In this document: piece by piece, positions 15,473 to 23,357 of the stretch | How the letters are laid out: each line of letters starts with the position of its first letter | Position numbering within the stretch: position 1 is the first letter of the stretch | Assembly: GCA_019114785.1 (NCBI GenBank) | Contig: DXEV01000215.1 | Coordinates: 1 to 36,109, forward strand | From: Candidatus Anaerobiospirillum pullistercoris | Lineage (GTDB): Bacteria > Pseudomonadota > Gammaproteobacteria > Enterobacterales > Succinivibrionaceae | Direction of reading: 5' to 3' | Length of the DNA: 36,109 nucleotides | Made by a program: the position numbers and the translations under genes | Notes under the pieces: generated by a model | What the model saw: only the letters and a program-made list of their open reading frames with translations | What the model was told of the DNA's origin: nothing | The model's database searches: none

Positions 15473-16585
15473 TTAGGCAAGTAGTGAAGGGATGGTCAGG
15501 GCTAAGAAGTAGCCGCCGACTACCAGCCAGATAAAGAGCATGAATGCCAATAAGAATGGCTTAGCACCTGCTGCTTTGAACTTGTCGAAGCTGGTGTCTG
15601 TGCCTAAAGCCGTCATGGCCATGGTCAATAAGAACGTATCGAGGTATTCAATAGCGCCATTGAGCGGGATCTGCTTCACGGTCTCAGCACCACAGAGTTG
15701 TTGCAGCCAAGTATTGAGCACAATGACCAAGAGGAAGTTGATGGCAAAGTAAGGGATAGTGATTTTGGTCTTCTCTTTTTTGCCTTGTACTGCTGCATCA
15801 CCGGTGCTGGCAGCTTGGGCTGCTTTGATCTTGGCGCGGATCTTAGCGAGGATTAAGGCCATGACCACTAACACTGGAGCCAGCATCATGACACGGATCA
15901 TCTTGGTGATCGTGGCGGTGGCAGCAATGCCCAATTCATCGGTAGGATCCATGGCATTACCTGCAGCAGCCACGTGGGCTACCTCATGTAAGGTTGCGCC
16001 AGTATAGATAGCGGTACCCATATCTCCTAAGGCATCCAGTAAGCCAGCGCGGTACATGATTGGGTAGAGAAACATAGCAATGGTGCCGAAGATCACCACT
16101 GTAGACACAGCAATGGCGGTCTTATGGCTTTGGCATTTAACTACGGATTCTGCCCCCAGCACTGCGGCTGCACCACAAATGGAGCTGCCGGTGGCTGTCA
16201 TTAAGGCTGTTTCGCGATCCATCTTCAGCACGCGGCCTAAGCCTACGCCCAAAAGCAGGGTACACGTGACGATAATGGCATCAATGACAATGGCAGGTAG
16301 ACCTACAGCGGCTACGTCTGAGAGGGTGAGACGAAAACCATAGAGCACGATACCGGTGCGCAGGATCTGCTTGGTACAAAACTTAATGCCTGGTACCCAT
16401 TCTTCAGGTAACTTGCTGCGCAGTGTATTGGCGTAGATCGTGCCCAAAATGATGCCGACGATCAGCGGACTTAACGAGAGTGACTTCACAAAGGCTAAGT
16501 CAGCGATATAGAACGCTGCCAGCGAAAAGAGGGCGATCAGAAGGAGGCCATGAATAGTGTTAGCACGTTGGCCTTTTTGGAACAT
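15473..16585 (-). CDS. yeiH: YeiH/UPF0324-family inner-membrane exporter (putative sulfate exporter)
   Basis: A 370-residue multi-spanning inner-membrane protein of the UPF0324 (putative sulfate exporter, PSE) family. About ten hydrophobic helices run from IHGLLLIALFSLAAFYIADL to the C-terminal FLLAFMLFIWLVVGGYFLAL. Family hallmarks are GIILGTIYAN, RTGIVLYGFRLTLSDV, ATGSSICGAAAVLG and GATLHEVAHVAAAG. A TTG six codons upstream is in frame, but ATG 16585 lies six bases after AGGGAG and is preferred. A LysR regulator sits directly upstream on the same strand, the arrangement seen for E. coli yeiE-yeiH (there divergent or adjacent depending on genome). The substrate is not settled for the family; sulfite/sulfate or related anions are proposed. 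Confidence 0.85.
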   Translation of the reverse strand: MFQKGQRANTIHGLLLIALFSLAAFYIADLAFVKSLSLSPLIVGIILGTIYANTLRSKLPEEWVPGIKFCTKQILRTGIVLYGFRLTLSDVAAVGLPAIVIDAIIVTCTLLLGVGLGRVLKMDRETALMTATGSSICGAAAVLGAESVVKCQSHKTAIAVSTVVIFGTIAMFLYPIMYRAGLLDALGDMGTAIYTGATLHEVAHVAAAGNAMDPTDELGIAATATITKMIRVMMLAPVLVVMALILAKIRAKIKAAQAASTGDAAVQGKKEKTKITIPYFAINFLLVIVLNTWLQQLCGAETVKQIPLNGAIEYLDTFLLTMAMTALGTDTSFDKFKAAGAKPFLLAFMLFIWLVVGGYFLALTIPSLLA

Positions 16586-16746
16586 GAGAGGCTCCCTGCT
16601 CAAGATAGTATGACTGAGGAGATAGTGTTAGGCCCACAGCTAAGAGCTGTGGCGTTCTGAGATGCAAAAGAGCGTCTAGCGTCTGAGAACTGCTTCAAAA
16701 ATATAGAAAAACGCAGCAAAAATCTAATGCTTTTTTGCTATGCGCT

Positions 16747-16761
16747 ATAACTAAAAGTTAT
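16747..16761. promoter_or_regulatory. LysR-type operator upstream of yeiH, site 1
   Basis: ATAACT-AAA-AGTTAT is a perfect dyad and contains the T-N11-A pattern typical of LysR-family binding sites. It lies 162 bases upstream of the yeiH start, next to the gene of a LysR regulator. Confidence 0.55.
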
Positions 16762-16801
16762 GCAGACAGCTTGGAATGCTAGGAATATGGGCTGTTTGCC
16801 A

Positions 16802-16818
16802 TAACTAAAGCTGAGTTA
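16802..16818. promoter_or_regulatory. LysR-type operator upstream of yeiH, site 2
   Basis: TAACT-AAAGCTG-AGTTA repeats the same half-sites as site 1 with a 7-base instead of 3-base gap. Its centre lies 56 bases from that of site 1, about five helical turns. Paired sites of unequal quality are usual for LysR regulators. Confidence 0.45.
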
Positions 16819-16967
16819 AGCTCAAGACTGATAGGGTATGTTCTTGCAAGGTGGCAGCGAACAGGGAGGGGGCGGGCGCATGTAACGTCCAGCATGACGT
16901 GTATCGCATGACGCGTGGCACATGGCCATTAGCCAGTAGTGATTGGTCATTGGCCATAGGCTAGTGG

Positions 16968-17879
16968 CTAGCTGCCATTAGCTGGTGTTTGGGCTCGCTT
17001 GCAGACAAAATCAATGAAACGGTTCACTAGCGGTGATTGTGGGCCAGGTGCTTGGACAAAGCATAGCTGCCGTTTAAAGCACAGGTTTTCGACCTGTAAA
17101 GCTCGCAGTGTGCCGTTTTGCAGCTCGGTGGTCACAGCATATTTGGAGAGAATGCAGAGGCTATCGGTTTCTTTTACAAAAAGCTTGATAGCTTCAGTGC
17201 TGCCTAAGTAGATGCGGATATTGAGCTCTCCTAAGGTAATATGCTGTTGGTGCAGAGCTTTTTCTATAGCCTCTAAGGTGCCAGAACCATGCTCGCGCAG
17301 CACCAGAGGGGCACGGCAAAACTCCTGTAGGTTCAGACTGGTATTGGCGCTGGAATAGTGACTGTTGGCTGAAGCCAAAACTAAGAGCTCGTCATCTTGG
17401 AAGGGCGTGTAGGTGAAGAGAGGAGAGCGGCTGACGCCCTCGATTAATCCTAGGTCGATATTGTGGCAGCTAAGCTCATGCTCAATAAAGCGGGTGTTGC
17501 CATTGAGCATGGTGACAGTGGCGTGGGGAAAATCAGCAATGAATTGGGCCAGATGCGGTGGTAACACGTATTGGGCAATAGTGGTACTGGCCCCAAGACG
17601 CAGCTGTCCTACATGGTCTTGGTGAAACAGGTGCATGGCATATTCGAGCTGCTGGTATTGCTGCAAGATACGCTCGCTATGCTCCATCATGAGCTTACCG
17701 GCAGGGGTGAGCTCTAATTTATTGCCTTGGCGCTCAAAAAGCAGCACCTGATACTGTTCTTCTAAGGCGTTGATGTGCCGCGTGACCGCTGGTTGGCTGA
17801 TGTAGAGCTCTTGGGCGGCTTTGGTGAAAGATAGGTTTTTGGCGGCAGTATAGAAAACTTGCAAGCGAAAGTCGGCCAT
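16968..17879 (-). CDS. LysR-family transcriptional regulator (YeiE/CysL-like)
   Basis: A 303-residue LysR regulator. The N-terminal helix-turn-helix is FYTAAKNLSFTKAAQELYISQPAVTRHINALEEQYQ (9-44), followed by the linker helix and a two-lobed substrate-binding domain (GQLRLGASTTIAQYVLPPHLAQF, DLGLIEG, PLVLREHGSGT, TEAIKLFVKETDSLCILSKYAV). LREHGSGT and the GAS-T-IAQY segment recall YeiE/CysL-type members, which act on sulfur or anion genes; this fits its position 5' of yeiH. A TTG two codons upstream is in frame; ATG 17879 has AAGGA six bases before it. A GGCTCC/GGAGCC hairpin precedes the ribosome site. Two dyads downstream (16747-16818) are its likely targets. Confidence 0.85.
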   Translation of the reverse strand: MADFRLQVFYTAAKNLSFTKAAQELYISQPAVTRHINALEEQYQVLLFERQGNKLELTPAGKLMMEHSERILQQYQQLEYAMHLFHQDHVGQLRLGASTTIAQYVLPPHLAQFIADFPHATVTMLNGNTRFIEHELSCHNIDLGLIEGVSRSPLFTYTPFQDDELLVLASANSHYSSANTSLNLQEFCRAPLVLREHGSGTLEAIEKALHQQHITLGELNIRIYLGSTEAIKLFVKETDSLCILSKYAVTTELQNGTLRALQVENLCFKRQLCFVQAPGPQSPLVNRFIDFVCKRAQTPANGS

Positions 17880-17892
17880 GAGCAATCCTTGG

Positions 17893-17908
17893 GGCTCCTT
17901 TAGGAGCC
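17893..17908 (-). promoter_or_regulatory. Hairpin just before the LysR-gene ribosome site
   Basis: GGCTCC (17893-17898) and GGAGCC (17903-17908) form a perfect 6-bp stem with a 4-base loop. It ends five bases before AAGGA of the LysR gene, so it may affect initiation. Confidence 0.4.
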
Positions 17909-17918
17909 TTTAGCTACG

Positions 17919-17953
17919 AAAAAGCCCTGCAAGGTGAGACCTCGGCAGGGCTT
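17919..17953 (-). terminator. Intrinsic terminator of the chemotaxis-receptor gene
   Basis: AAGCCCTGC (17922-17930) and GCAGGGCTT (17945-17953) form a 9-bp stem with an inner AGGT/ACCT pair; on the minus strand it is followed by five T residues (17923-17919). Confidence 0.8.
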
Positions 17954-17970
17954 GAGCACTGTTTGTCCTT

Positions 17971-18026
17971 TGTGGCCCTCATGGCCCTTAAGGGGGCCTT
18001 AGGGCCTTTTGGGCCTTATGGCCCCA
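17971..18026. repeat. GGCC-spaced degenerate repeat overlapping the 3' side of the receptor gene
   Basis: Six GGCC units spaced 8-11 bases apart by variants of CTTA/TTAG, lying just past the receptor stop codon. It closely resembles the tract at 21101-21155. Confidence 0.6.
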
Positions 18027-18037
18027 GAGGAGCTCTT

Positions 18038-19699
18038 CTAGGAGACCTTGAACGAAGAAATGATCTTCTCCAGCTGATTGGCCTGATTGGTGAGCTCAGT
18101 GGAGAGCTCGGCCATATCTTGAGAATTGCTCAGAGCCTTTTCGGCCATTTGCGTGATCTGCATGAAGTTGCTATTCACATCGTTCAGAATGCTGGTCTGC
18201 TCTTGAGCAGCACTTGCGATATGAGCATTCATGTCGTTGATCTGGCCTACTGAGGAATTGATGATATTGAGGGAGTCACCAGCCTTTTGTGCTTGCTCCA
18301 CAGAGATACTGGTCTGCTCACGGCTGCTGGTCATAATTTCCACGGCACGTTGAGTGTGCTCTTGGTTGGACTTGATCAGGTCAATAATGCCGTTGGTGGA
18401 CTCCTTAGTACGCTGAGCTAAAGCACGCACTTCGTCAGCAACCACAGCAAAGCCACGACCGTGCTCACCGGCACGAGCAGCTTCAATAGCAGCATTTAAG
18501 GCTAAGAGATTGGTTTGCTCTGCGATCTCAGCAATGATTTGCACGACCTTGCCGATCTCTTTAGCATCGTTATTAATGCGTACAATGGCGTCGGAAACTT
18601 GATCCACTTGCTGGGCTAAGTTATTGATGGAGCCAATGGTAACTTGCACTTCATCATCGCCCTTTTGGGTCTCTTGTTTAGCGGTATCTGAGGTTTCTAC
18701 AGCATTGGAGGCTAAGGAGGAGACATTGCTCACTCCAGCAATCAGGTTTTCAATGCCATTAGCACCTTTTTGCGTTTCCTGCTTTTGCAGCGTGGTGAAA
18801 TTGGAATTGTCGTTAGCCAGATCCGACAGAGAGCCAGCAGACTCTGACAGATTGGTGGTCATATCAGAAATACGCTTCATCACTCCCGACAGCTCCACTG
18901 CCATAGAGTTGATGGAATCTAAGATCGAATCCTTGTATTTGCTGTCAGCACGAATGGTGAGGTCGCCTTGGGCAAATTGCTTGATCAGACGTACTGCTTT
19001 TTCTGGGCTACCACCGATCACACTCTTCATGGTGGAGATCACCTTATTGCCGATCACGAAGCCTGCAATCAAGCTCACGACTGTAGCGATGATCATGATG
19101 TAGAGCAAGGATGAGGCATTGCTGCGCACGTCCTGCACTTCAACTTGCGAGGTGGACTCTTCGTAGTTGATGAAAGCATTAATAGCATCCAGCCAATCAT
19201 TGTAGGCTTGTGATGCCTCATTATTGAGGATAGTGCGGGCCAGCATTAAGTCATTGTTGTTAATGGCTGCAATAGTGTCAGTAGTGGCCTTGGTAGCACG
19301 GGTATCTACTTCACTTAAGGCCGCATATAAGCGTGTCTCTTCTGGGGTGTTGGAGATGTCTGACTTCAGGATGTTGTCCATGTTGCGTGAAGCAGCACGG
19401 TAGATCCCTTGTAATTGTTCGATTGTGCGCAAGTGTTCTGCGCGCGCATTATCATCGAAAGCTAGCACCGTATCACGTAGAGCGATAGCGCTATCGTGCA
19501 CAGCACCACGCATGTCAATGGCATAACGTTGCTTGACCGCATAGTTATCGTTCACTTCGGTAAGCGAATTGTTGATGTAGGCCACCTTGATCACTGCAAT
19601 CACGGTAATAAGCAGCATCAAGGACATGAGTACACCAAAGCCTATGTAGAGGCTGTTTACTATACCTAGCTTTCTCATTTCCTTGTCCAAAACACGCAT
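18038..19699 (-). CDS. Methyl-accepting chemotaxis protein
   Basis: A 553-residue inner-membrane chemoreceptor that senses a ligand outside the membrane and controls the CheA kinase. TM1 (about 18-41) and TM2 (about 198-217) enclose a four-helix-bundle periplasmic domain of about 155 residues. A HAMP region follows (218-272), then a long coiled-coil signalling domain. The conserved hairpin tip, [41 protein letters not shown], is at 391-431. There is no NWETF-type CheR/CheB tether at the C terminus. The paired ETQKG segments at 308-312 and 343-347 lie in the adaptation region and may hold methylation sites. Ligand unknown. The first ATG is used; a second at codon 8 lacks a suitably spaced ribosome site. 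No che or flagellar genes are near. Confidence 0.9.
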   Translation of the reverse strand: MRVLDKEMRKLGIVNSLYIGFGVLMSLMLLITVIAVIKVAYINNSLTEVNDNYAVKQRYAIDMRGAVHDSAIALRDTVLAFDDNARAEHLRTIEQLQGIYRAASRNMDNILKSDISNTPEETRLYAALSEVDTRATKATTDTIAAINNNDLMLARTILNNEASQAYNDWLDAINAFINYEESTSQVEVQDVRSNASSLLYIMIIATVVSLIAGFVIGNKVISTMKSVIGGSPEKAVRLIKQFAQGDLTIRADSKYKDSILDSINSMAVELSGVMKRISDMTTNLSESAGSLSDLANDNSNFTTLQKQETQKGANGIENLIAGVSNVSSLASNAVETSDTAKQETQKGDDEVQVTIGSINNLAQQVDQVSDAIVRINNDAKEIGKVVQIIAEIAEQTNLLALNAAIEAARAGEHGRGFAVVADEVRALAQRTKESTNGIIDLIKSNQEHTQRAVEIMTSSREQTSISVEQAQKAGDSLNIINSSVGQINDMNAHIASAAQEQTSILNDVNSNFMQITQMAEKALSNSQDMAELSTELTNQANQLEKIISSFKVS

Positions 19700-20456
19700 G
19701 AGCTACCAGCAAATTGCCTGCTGAGCCCCTGTTGTTTGTTTGTAAAAGGAGTACGCAAGCGGTGGCAATGTGACCTAAAAGTTCTTGCCTTTGGAGGTTA
19801 GCGATGATGAGACCTTGTCTAAGCGAGCGAGAGTGTCGTGCTTAGACATTCCTTATGTTCCCGTGATCTAAGACCACGAGGGCTGCTCAATCCTACAAAA
19901 GAGCGGCATGTGCAAGCCTGCTGTTATCTTGGGAAGAGTAGGAGGCAGATGCCAGCTCATCTTAGCGCCACGATTAGCACTATTTTGAGCGTATTAGCAC
20001 TTATTGCGAAAGGTTCTCAATAAGCAACTTTTTGACATTGTTAAGCGCACAAATATGGCACGAAAACCATATCTATGCAGACAGATCTCCCTGAGAAGAT
20101 ATGCTCTATCCCTAAATTGCCTATACACGGGCTATATGTGCCAGCTTGACTTGCTTTTTCGTGGGGAAAATGACTGCAAAAAATAAGCCTTGATCAGTGT
20201 CGGACGGAGAATGAAGGTCGTCGCCTTGATAGCTATGCCCGAATGGTACGACCACTGAGTGTTGCCTGTGGGCAAGCTGGGCCGCTGAGGGGCGGGCGCT
20301 ATAAGTTACAGCTGAGGGAGTAGTGCAGAGGAGACAAGAAGGTGGCTTTTTCTTGGCTGTTTTGTGCAGAAAACTTGAATTTATTGGCTATTTTTGCTAT
20401 AAATACAGCGCTTTGCAGCGGGGCAAGGGGTATTAAACCTTGTCAGCAGCAGATCC

Positions 20457-20503
20457 CTTTTTGAGCTTTTGTTCTTTTGGTGTTTGTTTTGTAGCTCAAA
20501 AAG
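20457..20503. repeat. 11-bp perfect inverted repeat with T/G-rich loop
   Basis: CTTTTTGAGCT (20457-20467) pairs with AGCTCAAAAAG (20493-20503). The 25-base loop is almost entirely T and G. It could be an RNA hairpin of a transcript ending at 20728 or a protein-binding site. Confidence 0.5.
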
Positions 20504-20704
20504 TGGGCCAATGGGTGGCCATTGCGAAAATGGATCTGTGCAAAGTCATGGTAGTCATTTCTACTGCGTTATCGCCCGATAACGCGTTGTTACCTTCTCT
20601 CAACGATCTAAGGTGCTAAGTAAGTATTGGTCACAGCACAGAGGTTGAGCCAAGTCCTTGTTTGTGGGACTGAAGGAGCAACGAACGGTGCAACTTTTCT
20701 GAAG

Positions 20705-20728
20705 AAGCCCCATGTCGGGGCTTTTTTT
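20705..20728 (+). terminator. Orphan intrinsic terminator, possible small-RNA 3' end
   Basis: AAGCCCC (20705-20711), loop ATGTC, GGGGCTT (20717-20723) and a T-run to 20728. No rightward protein gene precedes it, so it probably ends a small RNA; an AGTCC/GGACT hairpin lies shortly upstream (near 20656 and 20670). Confidence 0.65.
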
Positions 20729-20970
20729 ATGCCTGTAATTCCCAAATGGTAGCGTAGTCACAGCATAAAGAGGCAATAGCGTTGATGTTATTGTGCTGTT
20801 GCGCTGCTGTGCTAGCGCACTATTATTGCTTGCGAGCTCGTGCTTTCCCCTCGTCTTGTTTTTTGGACTCTCCCTGATCGACAGTGCAGAGCCAGTGTTG
20901 TCTATATCCATTGTGGATTGAATTTTAGAGCAGCCTTGTTTATTAGATAAAAACAGGTGTCAAGATGAGG

Positions 20971-21018
20971 TGCATGCTGTACCAGTACATAGAATGCGCA
21001 AGCAATAAACAGCATGCA
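20971..21018. repeat. 10-bp perfect inverted repeat upstream of rimP
   Basis: TGCATGCTGT (20971-20980) is exactly complementary to ACAGCATGCA (21009-21018), with a GTAC-rich centre. It lies about 225 bases before rimP and may be a leader hairpin or operator. Confidence 0.45.
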
Positions 21019-21100
21019 GCAGGTTGGGAATTGGGTGTTTTGTAATTTTCCGGTGAGCCGGAATTTCAGGTTTTTTGGGTGCTCAGCACAAAGCACAGGC

Positions 21101-21155
21101 TTGTGGCCTTAGGCCTTACGGCCTTAGACCTAGTGGCCATAGGTCACACCAGCTG
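21101..21155. repeat. GGCC-spaced degenerate repeat upstream of rimP
   Basis: GTGGCCTTAGGCCTTACGG and its continuation repeat GGCC at 8- to 10-base steps, like 17971-18026. Adjacent AGCTGGTGCTG and GGCTGGTGCTG (21161-21190) are a further short repeat. Confidence 0.6.
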
Positions 21156-21240
21156 CCCGCAAGCTGGTGCTGCCTGATGTTGGCTGGTGCTGAGACAAGT
21201 TTCGTTTCTTACGGTTGGCTTTCTCGTTTTTTGAGGGTGT

Positions 21241-21720
21241 ATGGCTGGAAGTTTAGAGCAAAAGCTTCAGGAGTTGGTTGAGCCTATAGTGCAATCCTAT
21301 GGGCTGACCTTGTGGGGCCTGCGTTACCGCGTCGGTCGCAGTAATGCCCACTTGCAGATCTTCGTGGAAGGTGAAAATGGCGTGGATGCTGAGGCCTGCG
21401 GTGAGATCACCAATGTCCTCTCACCTCTGCTTGATACCGCCGATCTGATCGATCCGGCTTATATCCTTGAAGTCTCTTCGCCAGGTCTCGATCGTATCCT
21501 GTTCACCCGTGAACAGATGCTGCAGAGCGTCGGCCAAGAGGTCAGCGTTAACCTCAAGATTGTTACCGAGGGACGTCGCAAAATTGAAGGCCTGCTTAAG
21601 GCTGTGGCCGATGATGGTACCTTGACGATCGAAGATAAGACTCATCATCAAGATCATCTCGTGGCCTTTGAGAACGTTTCTGTCGCCCGTATTGTTCCTG
21701 ATTATTCGTCCTTGTTGTAG
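21241..21720 (+). CDS. rimP: Ribosome maturation factor RimP
   Basis: A 159-residue 30S assembly factor, normal length for the family. The N-terminal alpha/beta domain (LEQKLQELVEPIVQSYGLTLWGLRYRVGRSNAHLQIFVEGENGVDAEACGEI, first 57 residues) contains the conserved DAEAC-E helix start. LEVSSPGLDRILFTREQ (near 76-92) is the RimP signature. The C-terminal SH3-like part ends in NVSVARIVPDYSSLL. ATG follows GAGGGTGT. It opens the rimP-nusA-infB block; nusA begins 47 bases after its stop. The long upstream region with hairpins is the likely control region. Confidence 0.93.
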   Translation: MAGSLEQKLQELVEPIVQSYGLTLWGLRYRVGRSNAHLQIFVEGENGVDAEACGEITNVLSPLLDTADLIDPAYILEVSSPGLDRILFTREQMLQSVGQEVSVNLKIVTEGRRKIEGLLKAVADDGTLTIEDKTHHQDHLVAFENVSVARIVPDYSSLL

Positions 21721-21767
21721 GAGAGATGCCACGGCATCACTAGGCATTATTAAGAGGTTCTACCAAA

Positions 21768-23342
21768 ATGGGTAAAGAGATTATTGCTATAGCCGAGGCG
21801 CTCTCCAATGAGCGTGCTATCCCTAAGGAAAAGATCTTTGAGGCCTTAGAGTCGGCTTTAGCTACTGCTACTAAGAAGAAGTATCCAATCGACATCGATG
21901 TGCGTGTGGAGATTGATCGCAAAGAAGGCAATTATTCCACTTACCGTCGTTGGGTCGTGGTTGATTCTGATGGGCCACTGGATAATCCTGTCCAAGAGAT
22001 CTCGCTGGCTGCTGCCCGTGAGGAGTATCCAAACATCAGCGCTGGTGACATCATCGAAGATGAGATCCCATCGGTAACTTTTGACCGTATCACCATTCAG
22101 ACTGCCAAGCAGGTGTTGTCTCAGCGTGTAAAGACCGCTGAGCGTGAGCAGTTGATTGCAGAGCAACGCGATCGTTTAGGTCACGTGGTCAACGCCACCG
22201 TCAAGCGCACTGGCCGTGATTCCATGATCTTAGATCTGGGCAATGGCGCTGATGGTATTCTGCGTCGTGATCAAATGATTCCTCACGAGAGCTTTGGTCG
22301 TGGCGATCGTATTCGTGTGCTCTTGATCGACATCCGTACTGAAGGTAAGGGCCCACAATTAGTGTGCTCGCGTACTGCTCCTGAGTTCTTAGCCGAGCTC
22401 TTCCGCATTGAGGTGCCAGAGATTGGTGAGGGCGTGATTGAGATCATGGGTGTAGCCCGTGACCCAGGTTCGCGTGCCAAGATCGCTGTGCGCACCAAGG
22501 ATAAGCGCATTGACCCACGTGGTGCTTGTATCGGTATGCGCGGTGCTCGTGTCATGGCTGTGTCCAATGAGCTCTCCGGTGAGCGTATTGACGTGGTCTT
22601 ATGGGATGAGAACTTAGCTCAGTATGTGACCAATGCCATGGAGCCTGCTGAGGTTTCGCGCATTGTGATCAACGATGATTCGCACACCATTGAGCTGGCT
22701 GTACCAGATGCTAACTTAGCTTTAGCTATTGGTCGTAACGGTCAAAACGTGCGCTTAGCCTCTCAAGTCTTAGGCTGGAATTTACAGGTCAAGGCTGAGA
22801 GCCAGATGGATAAAGAGTTAGAGGCCGAGAGTGCTCAAGTGGTTAAGTTCTTTGTGGAGAACTTAGACATTGATGAGGACTTTGCTCAGGTCTTAGCCGA
22901 TGCTGGCTTCCACACCTTAGAGGAAGTGGCTTATGTGCCAGTTGAGGAGTTCTTAGAGATCGAAGGCTTAAACGCTGATTTAGTTAAGGCCTTACAAGAG
23001 AACGCTCGTAACGCCATTGCCCGTCATGAAGAGAGCTTAAAGAATCAAGGCGCTGCTGAATTAATGCAGATTCAGAGCATTGATACAGAGCTGGCTTTAG
23101 CTTTGGTCAATAAGGGCATTAAGACCTTAGAGGATTTAGCTGAGCAAGCTATTGATGATCTATTAGATTTAGGTCTCGATGTTCAGCGTGCCGGTGATCT
23201 GATTATGGAAGCCCGTAATCTGACCTGGTTTAAGGATGAGAATACAGCAGCTGCACCAGAAGGAACTGCACCAGAGGGTTCCTCAGCTGGCACTGCTCAA
23301 GGTGAACCTGCCGCTGCCGCTCAAGGCGCAGAGCAACAGTAA
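21768..23342 (+). CDS. nusA: Transcription termination/antitermination factor NusA
   Basis: A 524-residue RNA-polymerase-binding elongation factor. The N-terminal polymerase-binding domain covers about 1-125. The S1 domain follows (about 135-200, RLGHVVNATVKRTGRDSMILDLG), then two KH domains with their GxxG loops (GMRGAR, 256-261, and GRNGQN, 322-327). Two acidic repeats characteristic of gammaproteobacterial NusA follow (about 365-420 and 432-487, each with an 'LAxxGFHTLEEVAY' type motif). After residue 490 there is an Ala/Glu/Pro-rich tail of about 34 residues that E. coli NusA (495 aa) lacks. GAGG precedes ATG. infB starts 15 bases after its stop, so translation is coupled or nearly so. 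Confidence 0.96.
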   Translation: MGKEIIAIAEALSNERAIPKEKIFEALESALATATKKKYPIDIDVRVEIDRKEGNYSTYRRWVVVDSDGPLDNPVQEISLAAAREEYPNISAGDIIEDEIPSVTFDRITIQTAKQVLSQRVKTAEREQLIAEQRDRLGHVVNATVKRTGRDSMILDLGNGADGILRRDQMIPHESFGRGDRIRVLLIDIRTEGKGPQLVCSRTAPEFLAELFRIEVPEIGEGVIEIMGVARDPGSRAKIAVRTKDKRIDPRGACIGMRGARVMAVSNELSGERIDVVLWDENLAQYVTNAMEPAEVSRIVINDDSHTIELAVPDANLALAIGRNGQNVRLASQVLGWNLQVKAESQMDKELEAESAQVVKFFVENLDIDEDFAQVLADAGFHTLEEVAYVPVEEFLEIEGLNADLVKALQENARNAIARHEESLKNQGAAELMQIQSIDTELALALVNKGIKTLEDLAEQAIDDLLDLGLDVQRAGDLIMEARNLTWFKDENTAAAPEGTAPEGSSAGTAQGEPAAAAQGAEQQ

Positions 23343-23357
23343 AGGGGGAGTAGATAT

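Larger units (their letters stand above)
16586..16967. other. Regulatory spacer between the LysR gene and yeiH
   Basis: No gene seen. The middle is AT-rich and holds two related LysR-type dyads (separate entries). The right 100 bases are a degenerate GCCATTAGCC/GGCTAGTGGC tract, including CATGACGTGT and CATGACGCGT about 14 bases apart (near 16893 and 16907). Confidence 0.55.
19700..21240. other. 1.5-kb non-coding region before rimP
   Basis: No protein that I can support; short frames at 19838-20186 and the minus-strand 20600-20911 lack recognisable features, and the last overlaps a strong terminator. The region holds several RNA-like structures: an 11-bp inverted repeat (20457-20467 with 20493-20503) around a T/G-rich 25-base loop; CAATGG/CCATTG (20509-20524); a plus-strand terminator at 20705-20728 with no protein gene before it; TGCATGCTGT/ACAGCATGCA (20971-20980 with 21009-21018); and TTCCGG-TGAG-CCGGAA (21048-21063). 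No tRNA was recognised, unlike E. coli where metY precedes rimP. Confidence 0.5.

Noticed and set aside
20600..20911. Minus-strand 103-residue frame upstream of rimP
   Set aside because: It runs through a strong intrinsic terminator hairpin and has no protein-like features.
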